A program made the position numbers and the translations under genes. From contig JAXLYX010000006.1 of NCBI GenBank assembly GCA_046351215.1, positions 124,001 through 188,000 of the forward strand: a DNA stretch of 64,000 bases, written 5' to 3'. The DNA is from JAXLYX01 sp046351215 (GTDB lineage Bacteria > Myxococcota_A > Polyangia > Polyangiales > Houyiibacteriaceae). Shown here in pieces: positions 1-9,597 of this stretch. Position 1 is the first letter of the stretch, and the number at the start of each line of letters is the position of its first letter. The notes beneath the pieces are model-generated. The model was not told where the DNA came from. It was given only the letters and a program-made list of their open reading frames with translations, and searched no databases.

Positions 1-1
1 C

Positions 2-1186
2 GACGCGGTGGGTACCGGCGGCACGATCGCCTACGGCTGCAACCGCGGCTACACGCTCTCCGCCACGGGTGACACGACGCGTACGTGTCTCTCGGGTGGG
101 GTCTGGTCCGGCACCGCGCCGACGTGCGCACCGATCGCCGTCGCGGGATGCGCGAGCAACCCCTGTCAGAACGGCGCGACCTGCGTCGACGGCGCGGGGG
201 GCTCGTACTCCTGCCATTGCGCCGCGGGTTGGCTCGGCGCGAACTGCGACATGCCCGAGATGTGCTCGGGGCTCGTGGCACCTGCGCACGGCAGTGTGAG
301 CGCGACCTCGGCGACCGTCGGGAACGGCGCGACGTATGCGTGCGATCCGGGGTACGCCCTCGTCGGGAGCGCCACCCAGACCTGTCAGGCGGGTGGCACC
401 TGGTCGGGCAGCGCGCCGACCTGCGCAGCGAAGGCCTGTCCGACGCTCGCCCAGCCGGCGAACGGGGCGGTGACGGCGACGAGCGGCACGACGGGCACCG
501 TCGTGACCTACAGCTGCAGCGCCGGCTTCGCCCTCTCGGGGTCCTCGACCCGCACCTGCGGCACCGACAGCGCCTGGAGCGGCACGGAGCCGACCTGCGT
601 CGCCGCGAGCGACTGCAGCGCGAACCCCTGCGTCCACAGCCTGAACGGCTGCGTGGACACGAACCCAGGCTACAGCTGCGGCACCTGCACCGCGGGCTTC
701 GGCGGCGCGAATTGCGACGTCCCCGTGAGCTGTTCGGGTGCGACCGATCCGGCGCACGGCACCGTCTCCGCGACCTCCGTCACCTACGGCCAGTCGATCA
801 CGTACACGTGCTCGACCGGGTATTCGCTCGTCGGAACGGGCTCTCGCACCTGCGGGGCCGACGGGACGTTCTCGGGCAGCGCGCCGTCGTGCGTCATCGT
901 GAGCTGCGGCGGAGCCGTCGCGCCGACCCACGGCACGGTCTCGGCGATGACCGCCGATTTCGGGTCTTCGATCTCCTACGGATGCGACGCCGGGTACTCC
1001 CTCACGGGCGGATCGGCTTCGCGCACCTGCGGCGCGGACGGGAATTTCTCCGGCCTCGCGCCCGTCTGCTCCGCGAACGCCTGCACCCCGGATCTCGTCG
1101 CCCCGGCCAACGGCAGCGTGTCGATGACATCACGAAAGCGCGCGTCGATCAGGTCCGCGACGGGCGGACGATCGCGGAACGCCTGA
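2..1186 (+). CDS. CCP(Sushi)/EGF repeat protein, 5' part: open at left edge, truncated by IS21 remnant
   Basis: This is the N-terminal part of a secreted, cysteine-rich modular protein. The reading frame is already open at the window edge, so the true start and signal peptide lie outside. Up to base 1118 it encodes complement-control-protein (CCP/Sushi) modules of about 58 residues, each with four Cys, a conserved SYxC/YxCxxGY core and a W(S/T)GxxPxC end, mixed with two EGF-like modules (CxxNPCxNGATC type). In order: partial CCP, EGF, CCP, CCP, EGF, CCP, CCP, then the first third of another CCP. At about 1119 the repeat pattern stops inside a module, and about 20 unrelated codons follow before a TGA at 1184-1186. 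The missing half of the module begins at about 3916 in the same frame. CCP and EGF modules are extracellular adhesion or ligand-binding folds; the ligand is unknown. As it stands the locus can only make a truncated protein. Confidence 0.85.
   Translation, partial: DAVGTGGTIAYGCNRGYTLSATGDTTRTCLSGGVWSGTAPTCAPIAVAGCASNPCQNGATCVDGAGGSYSCHCAAGWLGANCDMPEMCSGLVAPAHGSVSATSATVGNGATYACDPGYALVGSATQTCQAGGTWSGSAPTCAAKACPTLAQPANGAVTATSGTTGTVVTYSCSAGFALSGSSTRTCGTDSAWSGTEPTCVAASDCSANPCVHSLNGCVDTNPGYSCGTCTAGFGGANCDVPVSCSGATDPAHGTVSATSVTYGQSITYTCSTGYSLVGTGSRTCGADGTFSGSAPSCVIVSCGGAVAPTHGTVSAMTADFGSSISYGCDAGYSLTGGSASRTCGADGNFSGLAPVCSANACTPDLVAPANGSVSMTSRKRASIRSATGGRSRNA
1119..1150 (+). repeat. Left terminal inverted repeat of IS21-like element
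   Basis: It starts with TG and contains ATCACG, AAAGCGCG and CGATC in that order. The reverse complement of 3876-3915 has the same three blocks, with 1-2 base gaps between them. Such long imperfect ends are typical of IS21 elements. Confidence 0.65.
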
Positions 1187-1799
1187 CGCGAGGCGTCACA
1201 GTCCGACAGGTACGGCCCGGGCTCCGAGGTCCGGCAAGCGGGGTCCGCCCGCACCTGGACATGGCAACGTCGCAGGGTGCCACGGTCGGCGGACCCCGGG
1301 AGATCCGCGCACGACGTTGCCTCGGTGCGCGGCCGCTGATGTCGCCGTCGCGCGACGCCCGATTCGGACTGCAGCTCACCTGCGGTCGCCGCCGACGGAA
1401 GCGCGCCGGCCGGCGATCGCGAGGTCAGGGCCGACTCGGCCACTCCATCGCATGCGTGCGTACCGCGAACGGAGACGGAGTTCGTCGATGGGACGCATCC
1501 GTGTCGCGCCGGGGGCCTCGGTACCCTGATCGCGAGTGCCGCCTCGGCGCCGTGCGCGCACGGGCTCGGATGCGGCTCGAGGCCATTCCTGTCGACACCT
1601 GTTCGTCGCGATCGAGCCGCGGAGCACGTCCGCCTCCTGCGGCGCTGCCCGAGAAGGCGGTTCCTCGGCCTCGATCCGCACGACGACCATCCTGCGCGCG
1701 CTCACGCGTCGAGCCGCCGCACGCGCCGTGACGCTCGAGCGCTCGACTGCAGACCATCCCGAACGGCCCGGCTGCTCGCGGACGCGACGAGCGGCACGT

Positions 1800-3136
1800 C
1801 GAGGTGCATGTCGCACCGAGCCCGCTCGTGACGCCCGGACCTCGCGACGCCGCGGAACCTGCGCGTACGCCGGGTTCAGATCAGCGAATCCGTTCGAGCC
1901 GAGATCCGTCGCCGTGCTGGCGAACTCCCCGTCGAGACCGTGGCGAGGCAGTCCACCCTGTCGTCCGGCGGCGATCCGAACGTTCCGACGGCCACTACGG
2001 CGCTCTTCGGCCACCGTTCTCGATCCGCGCCCTACATCGTCGGCGATCACGGCCCCCGAACGACGTCGACGCCGACGCGAGCTTCGCACGCGCTACACGG
2101 GCGGAGTCGCGACGCTGAGGCGCTACGTGCTCTCCGTCCGTTCGCCGCCGAGAAGGCGACCTGCGGTCGAGGTGAGCCAGGCGAGCACTCGTCGACTCAG
2201 CCGGCATGCGGATCGGGACACCATCGGCCCGTGCTTCCGATGGTCCTTGGGCGCGCGCTGACCTGACTCGCTCGACCAGCGCTGGCCCTTCCTCCGCATG
2301 CCGACGCGCGTTCCGCTCTCGGCGGCACCGCCGTGCTCTACGACAACCAGAGCGTCGTGCTCCACCACGTCGGCTCGAGGTGCGTTCACGCGCTCCAGCG
2401 ACCAGCTGTTCGAGCCACGGCGGCACCGGTGCCACGGAGGCGAAGGCCGTGCGACGAACCTACATCCGGCAGGACTCTACGGTCGCGCCTTCCGCGACCT
2501 CGAAGACCTGCGCGCACAGGCGGCGTCGGCGACGAGGTCGCCAATCGCCGGCTCCACGCCACGACGCGGGAGCTCCGAAGACGGCTCGTGCTCGAACGAG
2601 GCCGACCGAGCCTGCCCGATCATCCCTTCGACTCGGACTACGTTCAGCCCGTCGTGCACGAAGGAAGCCGCGTCCTGCTCGATACCAACGCATCGGTTCC
2701 GCACGACCTGGAAACCGCCCTCTCGAGCAACGACGAGCCGTCCGCGTGTTCGTCGATGGCAAGTCGTGCATCACGCGCGTTGTGGGGACGCAGGCGGGTC
2801 GAAGCCAAGGCCCACGTCGACGCCTGCTCAGCCTCGAACGCGCGAGAACGCCGCGATCGAATCGCGGAGCTCGCCCCCGAGTGCAAGCTGTACCTGAAGG
2901 ATCTCGCGACGCCGGACGGGCCGAACGGGTGAACGACTGATGCACCTGCTCGAACGATACGGCGAGAGGACTCAAGGGCGCCGCGGCGCTCGCCGACCTC
3001 GGCGCACGCTACGTCCGCGCCTCATCGACCAGGCCCGCTTCGCGCGAGGCCTCCCGATCCCGAGCCCGTCGACGGCACCGTGGCCGACGCGCTCGAAGTC
3101 GAGCCCGACCTGGAGGATCGAGAACCGAGGTCGTGA
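1800..3136 (+). pseudogene. istA: istA remnant (IS21-family DDE transposase), multiple frameshifts
   Basis: Pieces of an IS21 transposase follow each other in the right order but in different frames. About 2080-2150 reads RYTGGVATLRRYV (the segment before the catalytic core). About 2225-2265 reads PMVLGRAL. About 2330-2370 reads GGTAVLYDNQSVVL, matching the usual GGxPRxxLYDN motif that carries the second catalytic Asp. About 2440-2500 reads GRAFRDLEDLRAQ (usual KxKVE...L-N region). About 2540-2700 reads DEVANRRLHATTR and later RVLLDTNASVPHDL, the Mu-type C-terminal domain (usual YSVPH motif). About 2880-2930 reads PECKLYLKDLA. A TGA at 3134-3136 is the likely old stop. The N-terminus is not recognisable, so the start is approximate. 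The gene is not functional. Confidence 0.75.
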
Positions 3137-3199
3137 CGCCGAACACGGTCGGAGGCTCGTCTGCCGACGTCCTTCGCCCGGCCTCTCCACGCGGCGGGG

Positions 3200-3780
3200 C
3201 ATGACGAGACACGAAGAAGGCGATCGCCGCAACCGCCCCGCCCTCGAGGCCGACGGAGGAGTCGAGCGCGAACCGAGGCGCGTGCTCGCACGCCCGCGCT
3301 CGCAGATCTCCACCGACGCTCGATTCGACGACTTCGACGACTCGATCCAGGTCGAGCGCTGCGACGCTCGACTTCGGCAGCGCGTCGTCTTCGTCGGACC
3401 GACGGCGTAGACCCAGCGAACGCCGGCCGCTGCCGCGAACCGCGGCTATCGGCGGTTCGTCCTCGCGCCGATCCTGAACGATCCGGCCCGTCAGCCCGGC
3501 ACTGCATCGGGCCTCACCGTGTCGAGCAGACCTGTCCTCGTCGACGAACTCGGCTACCCAGCTTCGATGCGCAGGGCGCGACCGCTACAGGTCTTCAACA
3601 AGCGCTACCAGCGAGCTCGACCATCGTCCGACGAACCTCCCGTTCAAAGAATGGGCGAAGCTCTTCCACAACGCGGCGGCCGCCACGGCGATCGCCGATC
3701 GGCTCGTCCACAAGGGAATCCTCGTCCGTATCGCGGGACGCTCGAAGCGACCTCCGAGGGACCACGACGAGACCGAGTAG
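3200..3780 (+). pseudogene. istB: istB remnant (IS21 helper ATPase), frameshifted
   Basis: This sits downstream of istA, as in intact IS21 elements. About 3320-3350 reads RFDDFDDSIQ (the usual xxDFDxxxQ box). About 3385-3408 reads RVVFVGPT, the start of a Walker A region, which then breaks off at a stop. About 3535-3610 reads VDELGYPAS and VFNKRYQR, the Walker B/DExGY region. From about 3627 a third frame reads TNLPFKEWAKLF and then AAATAIADRLVHKG, the IstB C-terminal part, ending at TAG 3778-3780. At least two frame changes separate these pieces and the GKT of Walker A is lost, so the product would be inactive. Confidence 0.8.
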
Positions 3781-3875
3781 GGTCGCCGATCCTGCCAGCT
3801 GACGGGCCCGCAGCGCCTACGCGCTCGCGGGCTTCGTCGCGCCGGGAAGCCCGCGCGAGGCGATCAGAACACGCG

Positions 3876-3915
3876 CGATCGAAACGCCGCGCTTTCCCGT
3901 GATCGCTTCCACGCA
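3876..3915 (-). repeat. Right terminal inverted repeat of IS21-like element
   Basis: Read on the minus strand from 3915 it begins TGCGTGG and carries ATCACG, AAAGCGCG and CGATC in the same order as the left end. The outer boundary may be 3911 or 3915, since both follow a CA on the plus strand. Confidence 0.65.
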
Positions 3916-5995
3916 GACGTCCGGCGTGACCGGCGACATCGCCTCGTACTCCTGCAACACGGGCTACGCGATGACGGGCGGTACCTCGACCCGCACCTGC
4001 CAAGCCGACGGAACGTGGAGCGGAAGCGCTCCGTCCTGCGCGCTCATCACGACCGGATGCTCCCCGAACCCGTGCGCGAACGGCGGCATGTGCACGACCG
4101 TCGGCGCGAGCGGCTTCTCGTGTGCCTGCGCCACCGGCTGGACGGGCAGCACCTGCTCGCAGCCCGTGACGTGCAGCGGCGCGACGAATCCGACGAACGG
4201 GAGCGTGTCGGCTTCGTCCGCGACGTACAACAACGCCGTCACCTACAGCTGCTCGACGGGCTACACCCTGAGCGGCACCGCCATGCGGGTCTGCGGCGCC
4301 GACGGGAACTGGACGACCGCGGCTCCGACCTGCGCCGCGAATCCGTGCACCACGCTGACCGCGCCCGCCAACGGCTCGGTCTCGCCGGCGACGGGCACCA
4401 CCGGATCCTCGTCGATGTACTCGTGCAACTCCGGGTACGCGCTGAACGGCAACGGCGGGAGCGCGACCCGCACCTGCCTCTCCGACGGATCGTGGAGCGG
4501 ATCCGCTCCGACCTGCGATCTCGTGCAGACCGGCTGCAACGTGAACCCGTGCATGAACGGAGGCACCTGCACGCCGGTCGGCGCCAGCGGCTACTCGTGC
4601 ACCTGCACGACGGGCTGGACCGGTTCCACCTGCCAGACCGGAGTCGCGTGCACCGGGCTCACCAATCCGACCAACGGAACGGTCTCGGACACCATGACGA
4701 CCTATCCGAACTCGGTCACGTACGCGTGCAACACGGGCTACACGCTCAGCGGGTCGTCGACCCGCCAGTGCACCTCCGGCGGGACGTGGGCCGGCACGGC
4801 CCCGACCTGCACGCCGAACGCGTGCTCCCCGAACCTGTCGAACCCGACGAACGGAACGGTGGATCGCACCACCGGCGTCACGGGAGACGTCGCCAACTAC
4901 GCCTGCGCAGCGGGCTTCAACCTGACGGGCAACTCGGGCAGCTCCCAGCGGACCTGCCAGGCGAGCGGCTCGTGGAGCGGCAGCGCGCCGACCTGCGTCC
5001 AGTCGCAGGCGCTCTGCACGCCGAATCCCTGCGCGAACGGCGGCACCTGCACGCAGACCGGCACCAGCACGTCGTGTGCTTGCCAGCCCGGCTACAGCGG
5101 GCCGACGTGCACCACGGCCGTGCAGTGCACCGGCGCGACCGCGCCCTCGAACGGAACCGTCTCGGCCACGAGCGCGTACTACCCGGGAGCCGTCACGTAC
5201 GGGTGCAACACCGGCTACACGCTCAGCGGCACGGCGATGCGTGCGTGCGGCTCGAGCGGCTCGTGGACGACGGCGGCGCCGACGTGCACCGCCAACGCGT
5301 GCTCTCCGGATCTCACGGATCCGACGAACGGCACCGTCACGCCGAAGACGGGCACGACGGGGACGACCGCGACGTACTCGTGCAACAACGATTACGCCGT
5401 GAGCGGCACCGCGACCCGGACCTGCCAGGCGAGCGGTTCCTGGGGCGGCACCGCGCCGATGTGCGTCCTCGACTACAACCGCAGGATGGCCGTCGCGTGG
5501 ACGTACTGGTACCAGGACATCATCTGCGCCAGCAACAACGCGCGGACCGGCAACACGAACTGCACCAACCCGTCGAGTACGCTGAACAACACGTACAACT
5601 GCCCCGGCGGCGGCACGTTCGTGTGGACCATCGCGATCACGGGCAAGCAGACGCAGACGTTCAACAGCTGCACCTTCACGAGCCCCGACATCGGAGCTCC
5701 GATGACGGTCAGCGGAGCGAGCTCCGGCACGTTCAGCATCGCGGGTACGGGCACCACGACCACGGCATCGCCGTACATGACGCTGTCCGGTGCCTACGTC
5801 GGCGTCATCAACGAACAGCGCAACATCCAGAGCAAGGTGCTCCAGGCGACGAACACCTGGGTCGAGAGCTACTGCAGCGCGGCGACCGACCCCTCGTGTC
5901 ACATGTACCTGCGGCACTACAACGCGGCCAGCATCGACGCGACCGGCCTGCCGATCCTCGCCGGCGGTACCGACGGCACGAAGGTCCTCCCGTGA
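3899..5995 (+). pseudogene. CCP(Sushi)/EGF repeat protein, 3' part, cut off from its start
   Basis: This is the continuation of the gene begun at the left edge, resuming at about 3916 in the same frame as the 5' half. It contains the rest of the interrupted CCP module and then three rounds of EGF-CCP-CCP. Each EGF starts CxxNPCxNGGxC, and each CCP ends in a W-x-x-x-A-P-T/M-C motif. The repeats end near 5470, followed by a region of about 175 residues rich in Ser, Thr and Gly with four or five Cys and no family I recognise. A GTG at 3899 lies inside the IS end and has no convincing ribosome site, and there is no signal peptide, so expression as a secreted protein is doubtful. There is no internal stop or frameshift in 2.1 kb, which is unexpected beside such a decayed insertion. 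Together the two halves hold about 12 CCP and 5 EGF modules. Confidence 0.8.
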
Positions 5996-6311
5996 GGACC
6001 CTCCCACGGAGCTCGCGCCGGTAGCTCGGCGTCGAACCCCACACGCACCGAAGCCCCGTCGCCCGCACGCGACGGGGCTTTCGTCGTTCGACCGCGCCGG
6101 TCGGCGCAGGCTCCTGGCCACCACGCGCCCGTCGCCCCCGCGAGCCGTGCATTACGTCCTCGTACGTTCGTTCGTCGTACCTCCTAGGGATGAGCGAATT
6201 CACCCATTTCGCAGGGTTCGGCGACCCAATGCTTGGAGCTCCATACAAGGCGTCGCGTGCAGGGCTATCCTGCTCGTCGGCGGCTCGTCATCGGGCGCCT
6301 TGGGGAGCGCG
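5996..6311. other. Intergenic region between CCP/EGF gene and hybrid kinase
   Basis: A 316-bp gap. It holds the strong terminator at 6053-6081. Between 6090 and 6311 I see no gene and no convincing promoter boxes, although the promoter of the downstream kinase should lie here. Confidence 0.5.
6053..6081 (+). terminator. Rho-independent terminator after CCP/EGF gene
   Basis: A perfect 10-bp GC-rich stem (6053-6062 with 6069-6078) has a six-base loop and is followed by TTTCGTCG. It lies 57 bp after the stop of the CCP/EGF gene. Confidence 0.85.
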
Positions 6312-8687
6312 ATGGACAGCGAGCGGTCGCGGGACGAAGCGAAGGATGGTGCTCCCGGTGCCGAGAGCGGTACGCATCCGCGGCGACGCGCCGATGTCGC
6401 GGCCTTCCTCCGGGCCCTCGCCGTGCCTTCGCTCGCAATCGATCGCGAAGGGCGCGTCGTGGCTGCGAGCCCGACCCTCGAGACCCTCCTCGGATTCGCG
6501 TCCGATGCTCTCGTCGGGGCTCGGGTCGAGAGGCTCGTCGACGAGTCCGCGGATGGAGTGCGCCGCGTCCTCGATTGCGCGATCCACCCCTCCGAGGCGT
6601 CGGCGCTCCGGGACGCCGACCTCGAGCTCGTGCGGGCCGACGGACAGAGGGTGCGCGCGCGGATCACGTCGGGCTCGCTCTCGACCGACGGGGGGAGCGT
6701 GGCGCTCCTCACGGTGGACGTCCGGACGGATCCGGCCGAGGACCGTGCGACCCGCGCGGCCCTCGAGCTCGAGCGCCTCCGGCTCCGTCAGCTGATCGCG
6801 ACCTCGCCCGGGACCTTCTGCGCCTTCCAGATGTGGCCGGACGGACGGGCGACGTGTCCCTACGCGAGCCCGAGCATCGAGACGATCTACGGCGCCTCCG
6901 CCGAAGAGCTCGCGATCGACGCGACGGTCGCTCGCGAGCGCACGCATCCCGACGATCGCGACAAGGTGGGCGAGGCGATCGCGCGCTCCGCCACGACCCT
7001 CGAGCCGTGGCACATGGAGTACCGCGTCAGCCATCCGACGCGCGGGACGATCTGGATCGAAGGGCATTCGATGCCGACGCGGGAGCCCGACGGCTCGACG
7101 CTCTGGTTCGGCTTCCTGCGCGACGTCACGGAGCGGAGGCAGGCCGAGGACGAGCGCCGCACCGCGAGCGCGAAGCTCCGGGCCGCGCTCGAAGCGGGCG
7201 GCATGGGCACGTGGGAGCTCGACCTCGGCACGATGCGGCTCGAGTGGGACGAGGGGATGTACGCGCTCTGGGGGTTCGACAGGGAGGACGACGTCGAGCT
7301 CGACTTCGAGGCCGTCTTCTCCTTCATCCATCCGGACGACCAGCCGCGCATGCGCGAGGCGACCGAGCGTGTCCTCGCTTCGGGCGGACGCTCGATGGTC
7401 GAGTACCGTGTGAAGCTGCCCAAGCGGGGGGAGCGTTGGTTCCAGGCCCGGAACGAAGTGGCGGTCGACGAGCAGGGCAAGCCCGTGCGCCTCTTCGGGA
7501 TCCAGATGGACGTGACGGACCAGAAGCGGGCCGAGGAGGCCAGCCTCCGCACGCGCACGCTCGAGGCGCTCGGCACGCTCGCCGGAGGCATCGCGCACGA
7601 CTTCAACAACATCCTGCTCGCGATCCTCGGACACGCCGGCCTCGCGGCGGTCGAGCTGCCGAAGGACTACCCGGTGCAGGAGAACCTCGGCGAGATCCAG
7701 CGCGCGGGCCGCAGGGCGGCCGAGCTCGTCCGGACCATCCTCGCGTTCGGTCGTCCCGAGGCGACGCGGCGCGAGACCCGCGATCTGCGGCCCGTCGTCT
7801 CCGAGGCGCTCGCCCTGCTGCGCGCTTCGCTCCCGGCGATGGTCGCGATCCGGACGCGCTTCGCCGAGACGCTGCCCCTCGCGGACGTCGACGCGCACCA
7901 GATCCACTCCGTGGTCGTGAACCTCGTGACGAACGCGGCGCATGCGATCGAGGGCGACTCCGGGACCGTCACGGTCGAGCTCGAACCGATCGAGGTCACG
8001 GCCGAGCGGGCCCAGGAGGTGCCCGGGCTCCACGAGGGCCCGTACGTCTGTCTCCGCGTCACCGACGACGGGCGCGGGATGGACGCGACCACCCTCGAGC
8101 GCGCGTTCGATCCGTTCTTCACCACCAAGCCCGTCGGGAAGGGGACGGGCCTCGGGCTCTCGGTGGTGCACGGCGTCGTGAACGGACACGGGGGAGCGAT
8201 CGAGCTCGAGAGCACCCCCGGGCGGGGCACGCGCTTCACCCTCTATTTCCCCGCGACCACCTCCGGAGCTCCGCACGCCGAGACCCCGAGGCAGGGTGTG
8301 GTCGTGGGCGAGGGCGTCCGGCGGAGGATCCTCTTCGTCGACGACGAGCCGGTGCTCGTGGAGCTCGGCGTGCGCTCCCTGAGGAAGCTCGGGTACGAGG
8401 TCGTGGGCTGCGTGGACCCGATCGAGGCGCTCGGCCGCTTCCGGGCGGACCCCGGCGCCTTCGACGCCGTCGTGACCGACCTCTCCATGCCCGGCCTCTC
8501 GGGGCTCGAGCTCGGCCGGGCGATCCTCCGGATCCGGAGGGACGTCCCGATCGTCCTCACCAGTGGACACGTCCAGCCGGACCACCGCGATCTGGCGGAG
8601 CTCCTCGGAATCCGCGAGGTCCTCGAGAAGCCGGCCACGGCGCATCGGCTCGGGCCGGTCCTCGCCGAGATCCTCGGGAAAGCCTAG
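6312..8687 (+). CDS. Hybrid sensor histidine kinase (three PAS, HisKA-like, HATPase, receiver)
   Basis: A soluble hybrid two-component kinase of 791 residues. Three PAS domains occupy roughly residues 28-110, 150-275 and 285-410; the second and third end in the usual xDVT(E/D)xKxA(E/D)-like linker. The phosphoacceptor is H429 in GGIAHDFNN, the H-box type common in PAS kinases that lack a classical HisKA motif. The ATPase domain shows the N box (NLVTNAAHA, about 536), DDGRGMD (585-591) and GKGTGLGLS (about 609). A C-terminal receiver (about 670-790) has the acidic pair in FVDDEP, the phosphoacceptor D723 in VVTDLSMPG, and a conserved Lys in LEKP. No transmembrane segment is visible, so the signal is probably cytoplasmic. 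The start was set at ATG 6312 because a GGGGAG site precedes it. No partner regulator is adjacent; the domain order suggests a phosphorelay. Confidence 0.93.
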   Translation: MDSERSRDEAKDGAPGAESGTHPRRRADVAAFLRALAVPSLAIDREGRVVAASPTLETLLGFASDALVGARVERLVDESADGVRRVLDCAIHPSEASALRDADLELVRADGQRVRARITSGSLSTDGGSVALLTVDVRTDPAEDRATRAALELERLRLRQLIATSPGTFCAFQMWPDGRATCPYASPSIETIYGASAEELAIDATVARERTHPDDRDKVGEAIARSATTLEPWHMEYRVSHPTRGTIWIEGHSMPTREPDGSTLWFGFLRDVTERRQAEDERRTASAKLRAALEAGGMGTWELDLGTMRLEWDEGMYALWGFDREDDVELDFEAVFSFIHPDDQPRMREATERVLASGGRSMVEYRVKLPKRGERWFQARNEVAVDEQGKPVRLFGIQMDVTDQKRAEEASLRTRTLEALGTLAGGIAHDFNNILLAILGHAGLAAVELPKDYPVQENLGEIQRAGRRAAELVRTILAFGRPEATRRETRDLRPVVSEALALLRASLPAMVAIRTRFAETLPLADVDAHQIHSVVVNLVTNAAHAIEGDSGTVTVELEPIEVTAERAQEVPGLHEGPYVCLRVTDDGRGMDATTLERAFDPFFTTKPVGKGTGLGLSVVHGVVNGHGGAIELESTPGRGTRFTLYFPATTSGAPHAETPRQGVVVGEGVRRRILFVDDEPVLVELGVRSLRKLGYEVVGCVDPIEALGRFRADPGAFDAVVTDLSMPGLSGLELGRAILRIRRDVPIVLTSGHVQPDHRDLAELLGIREVLEKPATAHRLGPVLAEILGKA

Positions 8688-8744
8688 ACCCTCTTCCGCC
8701 TCCGTACGTCGGTGTGTACCAATCCGGAGGACTGGGAGGTCTGC

Positions 8745-9587
8745 ATGCATTCGATCCATCGACGGGTCGCTCGGCTCGCCGTCGCCCTGGGCGGCCTCGC
8801 CCTCGGGACCGCGAGCGGTTGCGCCAGCGGAAGCGCGGCCTCGCGGGCCACGGCCGCAGCGGAGTACGGTGGCTATCCGGGCGGGTACGCGACCTCGGGG
8901 GTCGAGGAGGCCTCTGGCCCCCCGTCCGCCGCCGTGATGTACGCCGATGCCCAGCCCGCCCGCGCGCAGGGGGCGATGCCACAGGCGGTCCCGGTCGCTC
9001 CGGCGACCACGGCACCGGCGGTCGCCACGGATGCGACGGCCCCTTCCGCCGGGCCGATGCTCGTCTACACCGGCACGTTCCACGTGGCGGTCTACCAGGT
9101 GCACGAGTCGATGGACGCGATGGTCGCCGCGGCCCGCGAGCTCGGCGGCTTCATCGCGACGCAGGGGGACGACGTCCTCGTCTTCCGCGTGCCCGCAGGC
9201 CGCTTCGACGAGGCGGTCGCGAAGATCGAGCAGGCCGGGCAGGTCGTGCACCGAGAGGTGCGCGCCGAGGACGTCGGCGAGGAATTCCGCGACGTGGGCA
9301 TCCGCATCCGCAACCTCGAGGCGATGCGTCTCCGCGTCGAGGCGATGCTCGCCCAGGCCGCGAACGTCGAGCAGGCCCTCCAGGTCGAGCGCGAGCTCGT
9401 TCGCATCACCGAGGAGCTCGAGCGGCTCAAGGGGCGTCAGCGCTTCCTCGCCGATCGCGTCGCCTTCGCGACCCTCACCGTCGTCTTCCGACCCCGCGGC
9501 AACGAGGCGGTCGGTCAGGAAGACGTGCCCTCGCTCCCCTTCCCGTGGCTCGACCGCATCGGTCTCGGGCCCCTGCTGCAGTTCTAG
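8745..9587 (+). CDS. DUF4349-family lipoprotein
   Basis: A 280-residue envelope lipoprotein. The N-terminus is a signal peptide ending in the lipobox-like ATASGC-type stretch (residues about 10-28), followed by a low-complexity Ala/Pro/Gly linker to about 105. The folded part has the DUF4349 pattern: YTGTFHVAVYQV, GGFIATQ, FRVPAGRFDEAV, then a helical coiled-coil stretch (residues about 195-245) and a final beta strand TLTVVF. The start is ATG 8745, since GGGAGGT lies just upstream; an in-frame GTG at 8712 has no such site. The gene is followed 10 bp later by a second lipoprotein gene, so the two form an operon. DUF4349 has no settled function. Many family members carry a C-terminal membrane helix; this one ends without one. 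Confidence 0.82.
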   Translation: MHSIHRRVARLAVALGGLALGTASGCASGSAASRATAAAEYGGYPGGYATSGVEEASGPPSAAVMYADAQPARAQGAMPQAVPVAPATTAPAVATDATAPSAGPMLVYTGTFHVAVYQVHESMDAMVAAARELGGFIATQGDDVLVFRVPAGRFDEAVAKIEQAGQVVHREVRAEDVGEEFRDVGIRIRNLEAMRLRVEAMLAQAANVEQALQVERELVRITEELERLKGRQRFLADRVAFATLTVVFRPRGNEAVGQEDVPSLPFPWLDRIGLGPLLQF

Positions 9588-9597
9588 GAGGTCCGCC

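Larger units (their letters stand above)
1119..3915 (+). mobile_element. Decayed IS21-family insertion sequence inside the CCP/EGF gene
   Basis: A block of about 2.8 kb splits a CCP module: its first third ends at about 1118 and the rest resumes at about 3916. The block has no long credible reading frame, but pieces of IS21 IstA and IstB can be read on the plus strand in successive shifting frames (entries below). The two ends form imperfect inverted repeats starting TG and sharing ATCACG, AAAGCGCG and CGATC in the same order. A short near-duplication (GACATC at 1126-1131, GACGTC at 3916-3921) may be a degenerate target-site repeat, but its position conflicts by a few bases with ends placed at TG/CA. 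The exact ends are therefore uncertain by about 15 bp. From about 1150 to 1800 nothing recognisable is seen; that is longer than the usual leader before istA. The element cannot transpose by itself. Confidence 0.8.

Noticed and set aside
3644..6124. 826-codon minus-strand frame opposite the 3' half of the CCP/EGF gene
   Set aside because: It is an Arg/Ala/Gly-rich repeat created by the repeat units on the other strand; no start site or domain.
6288..9251. 987-codon open frame on the minus strand opposite the hybrid kinase and lipoprotein genes
   Set aside because: It is antisense to clear coding sequence; its composition is Arg/Asp/His-rich with no domain, the usual by-product of high-GC coding on the opposite strand.
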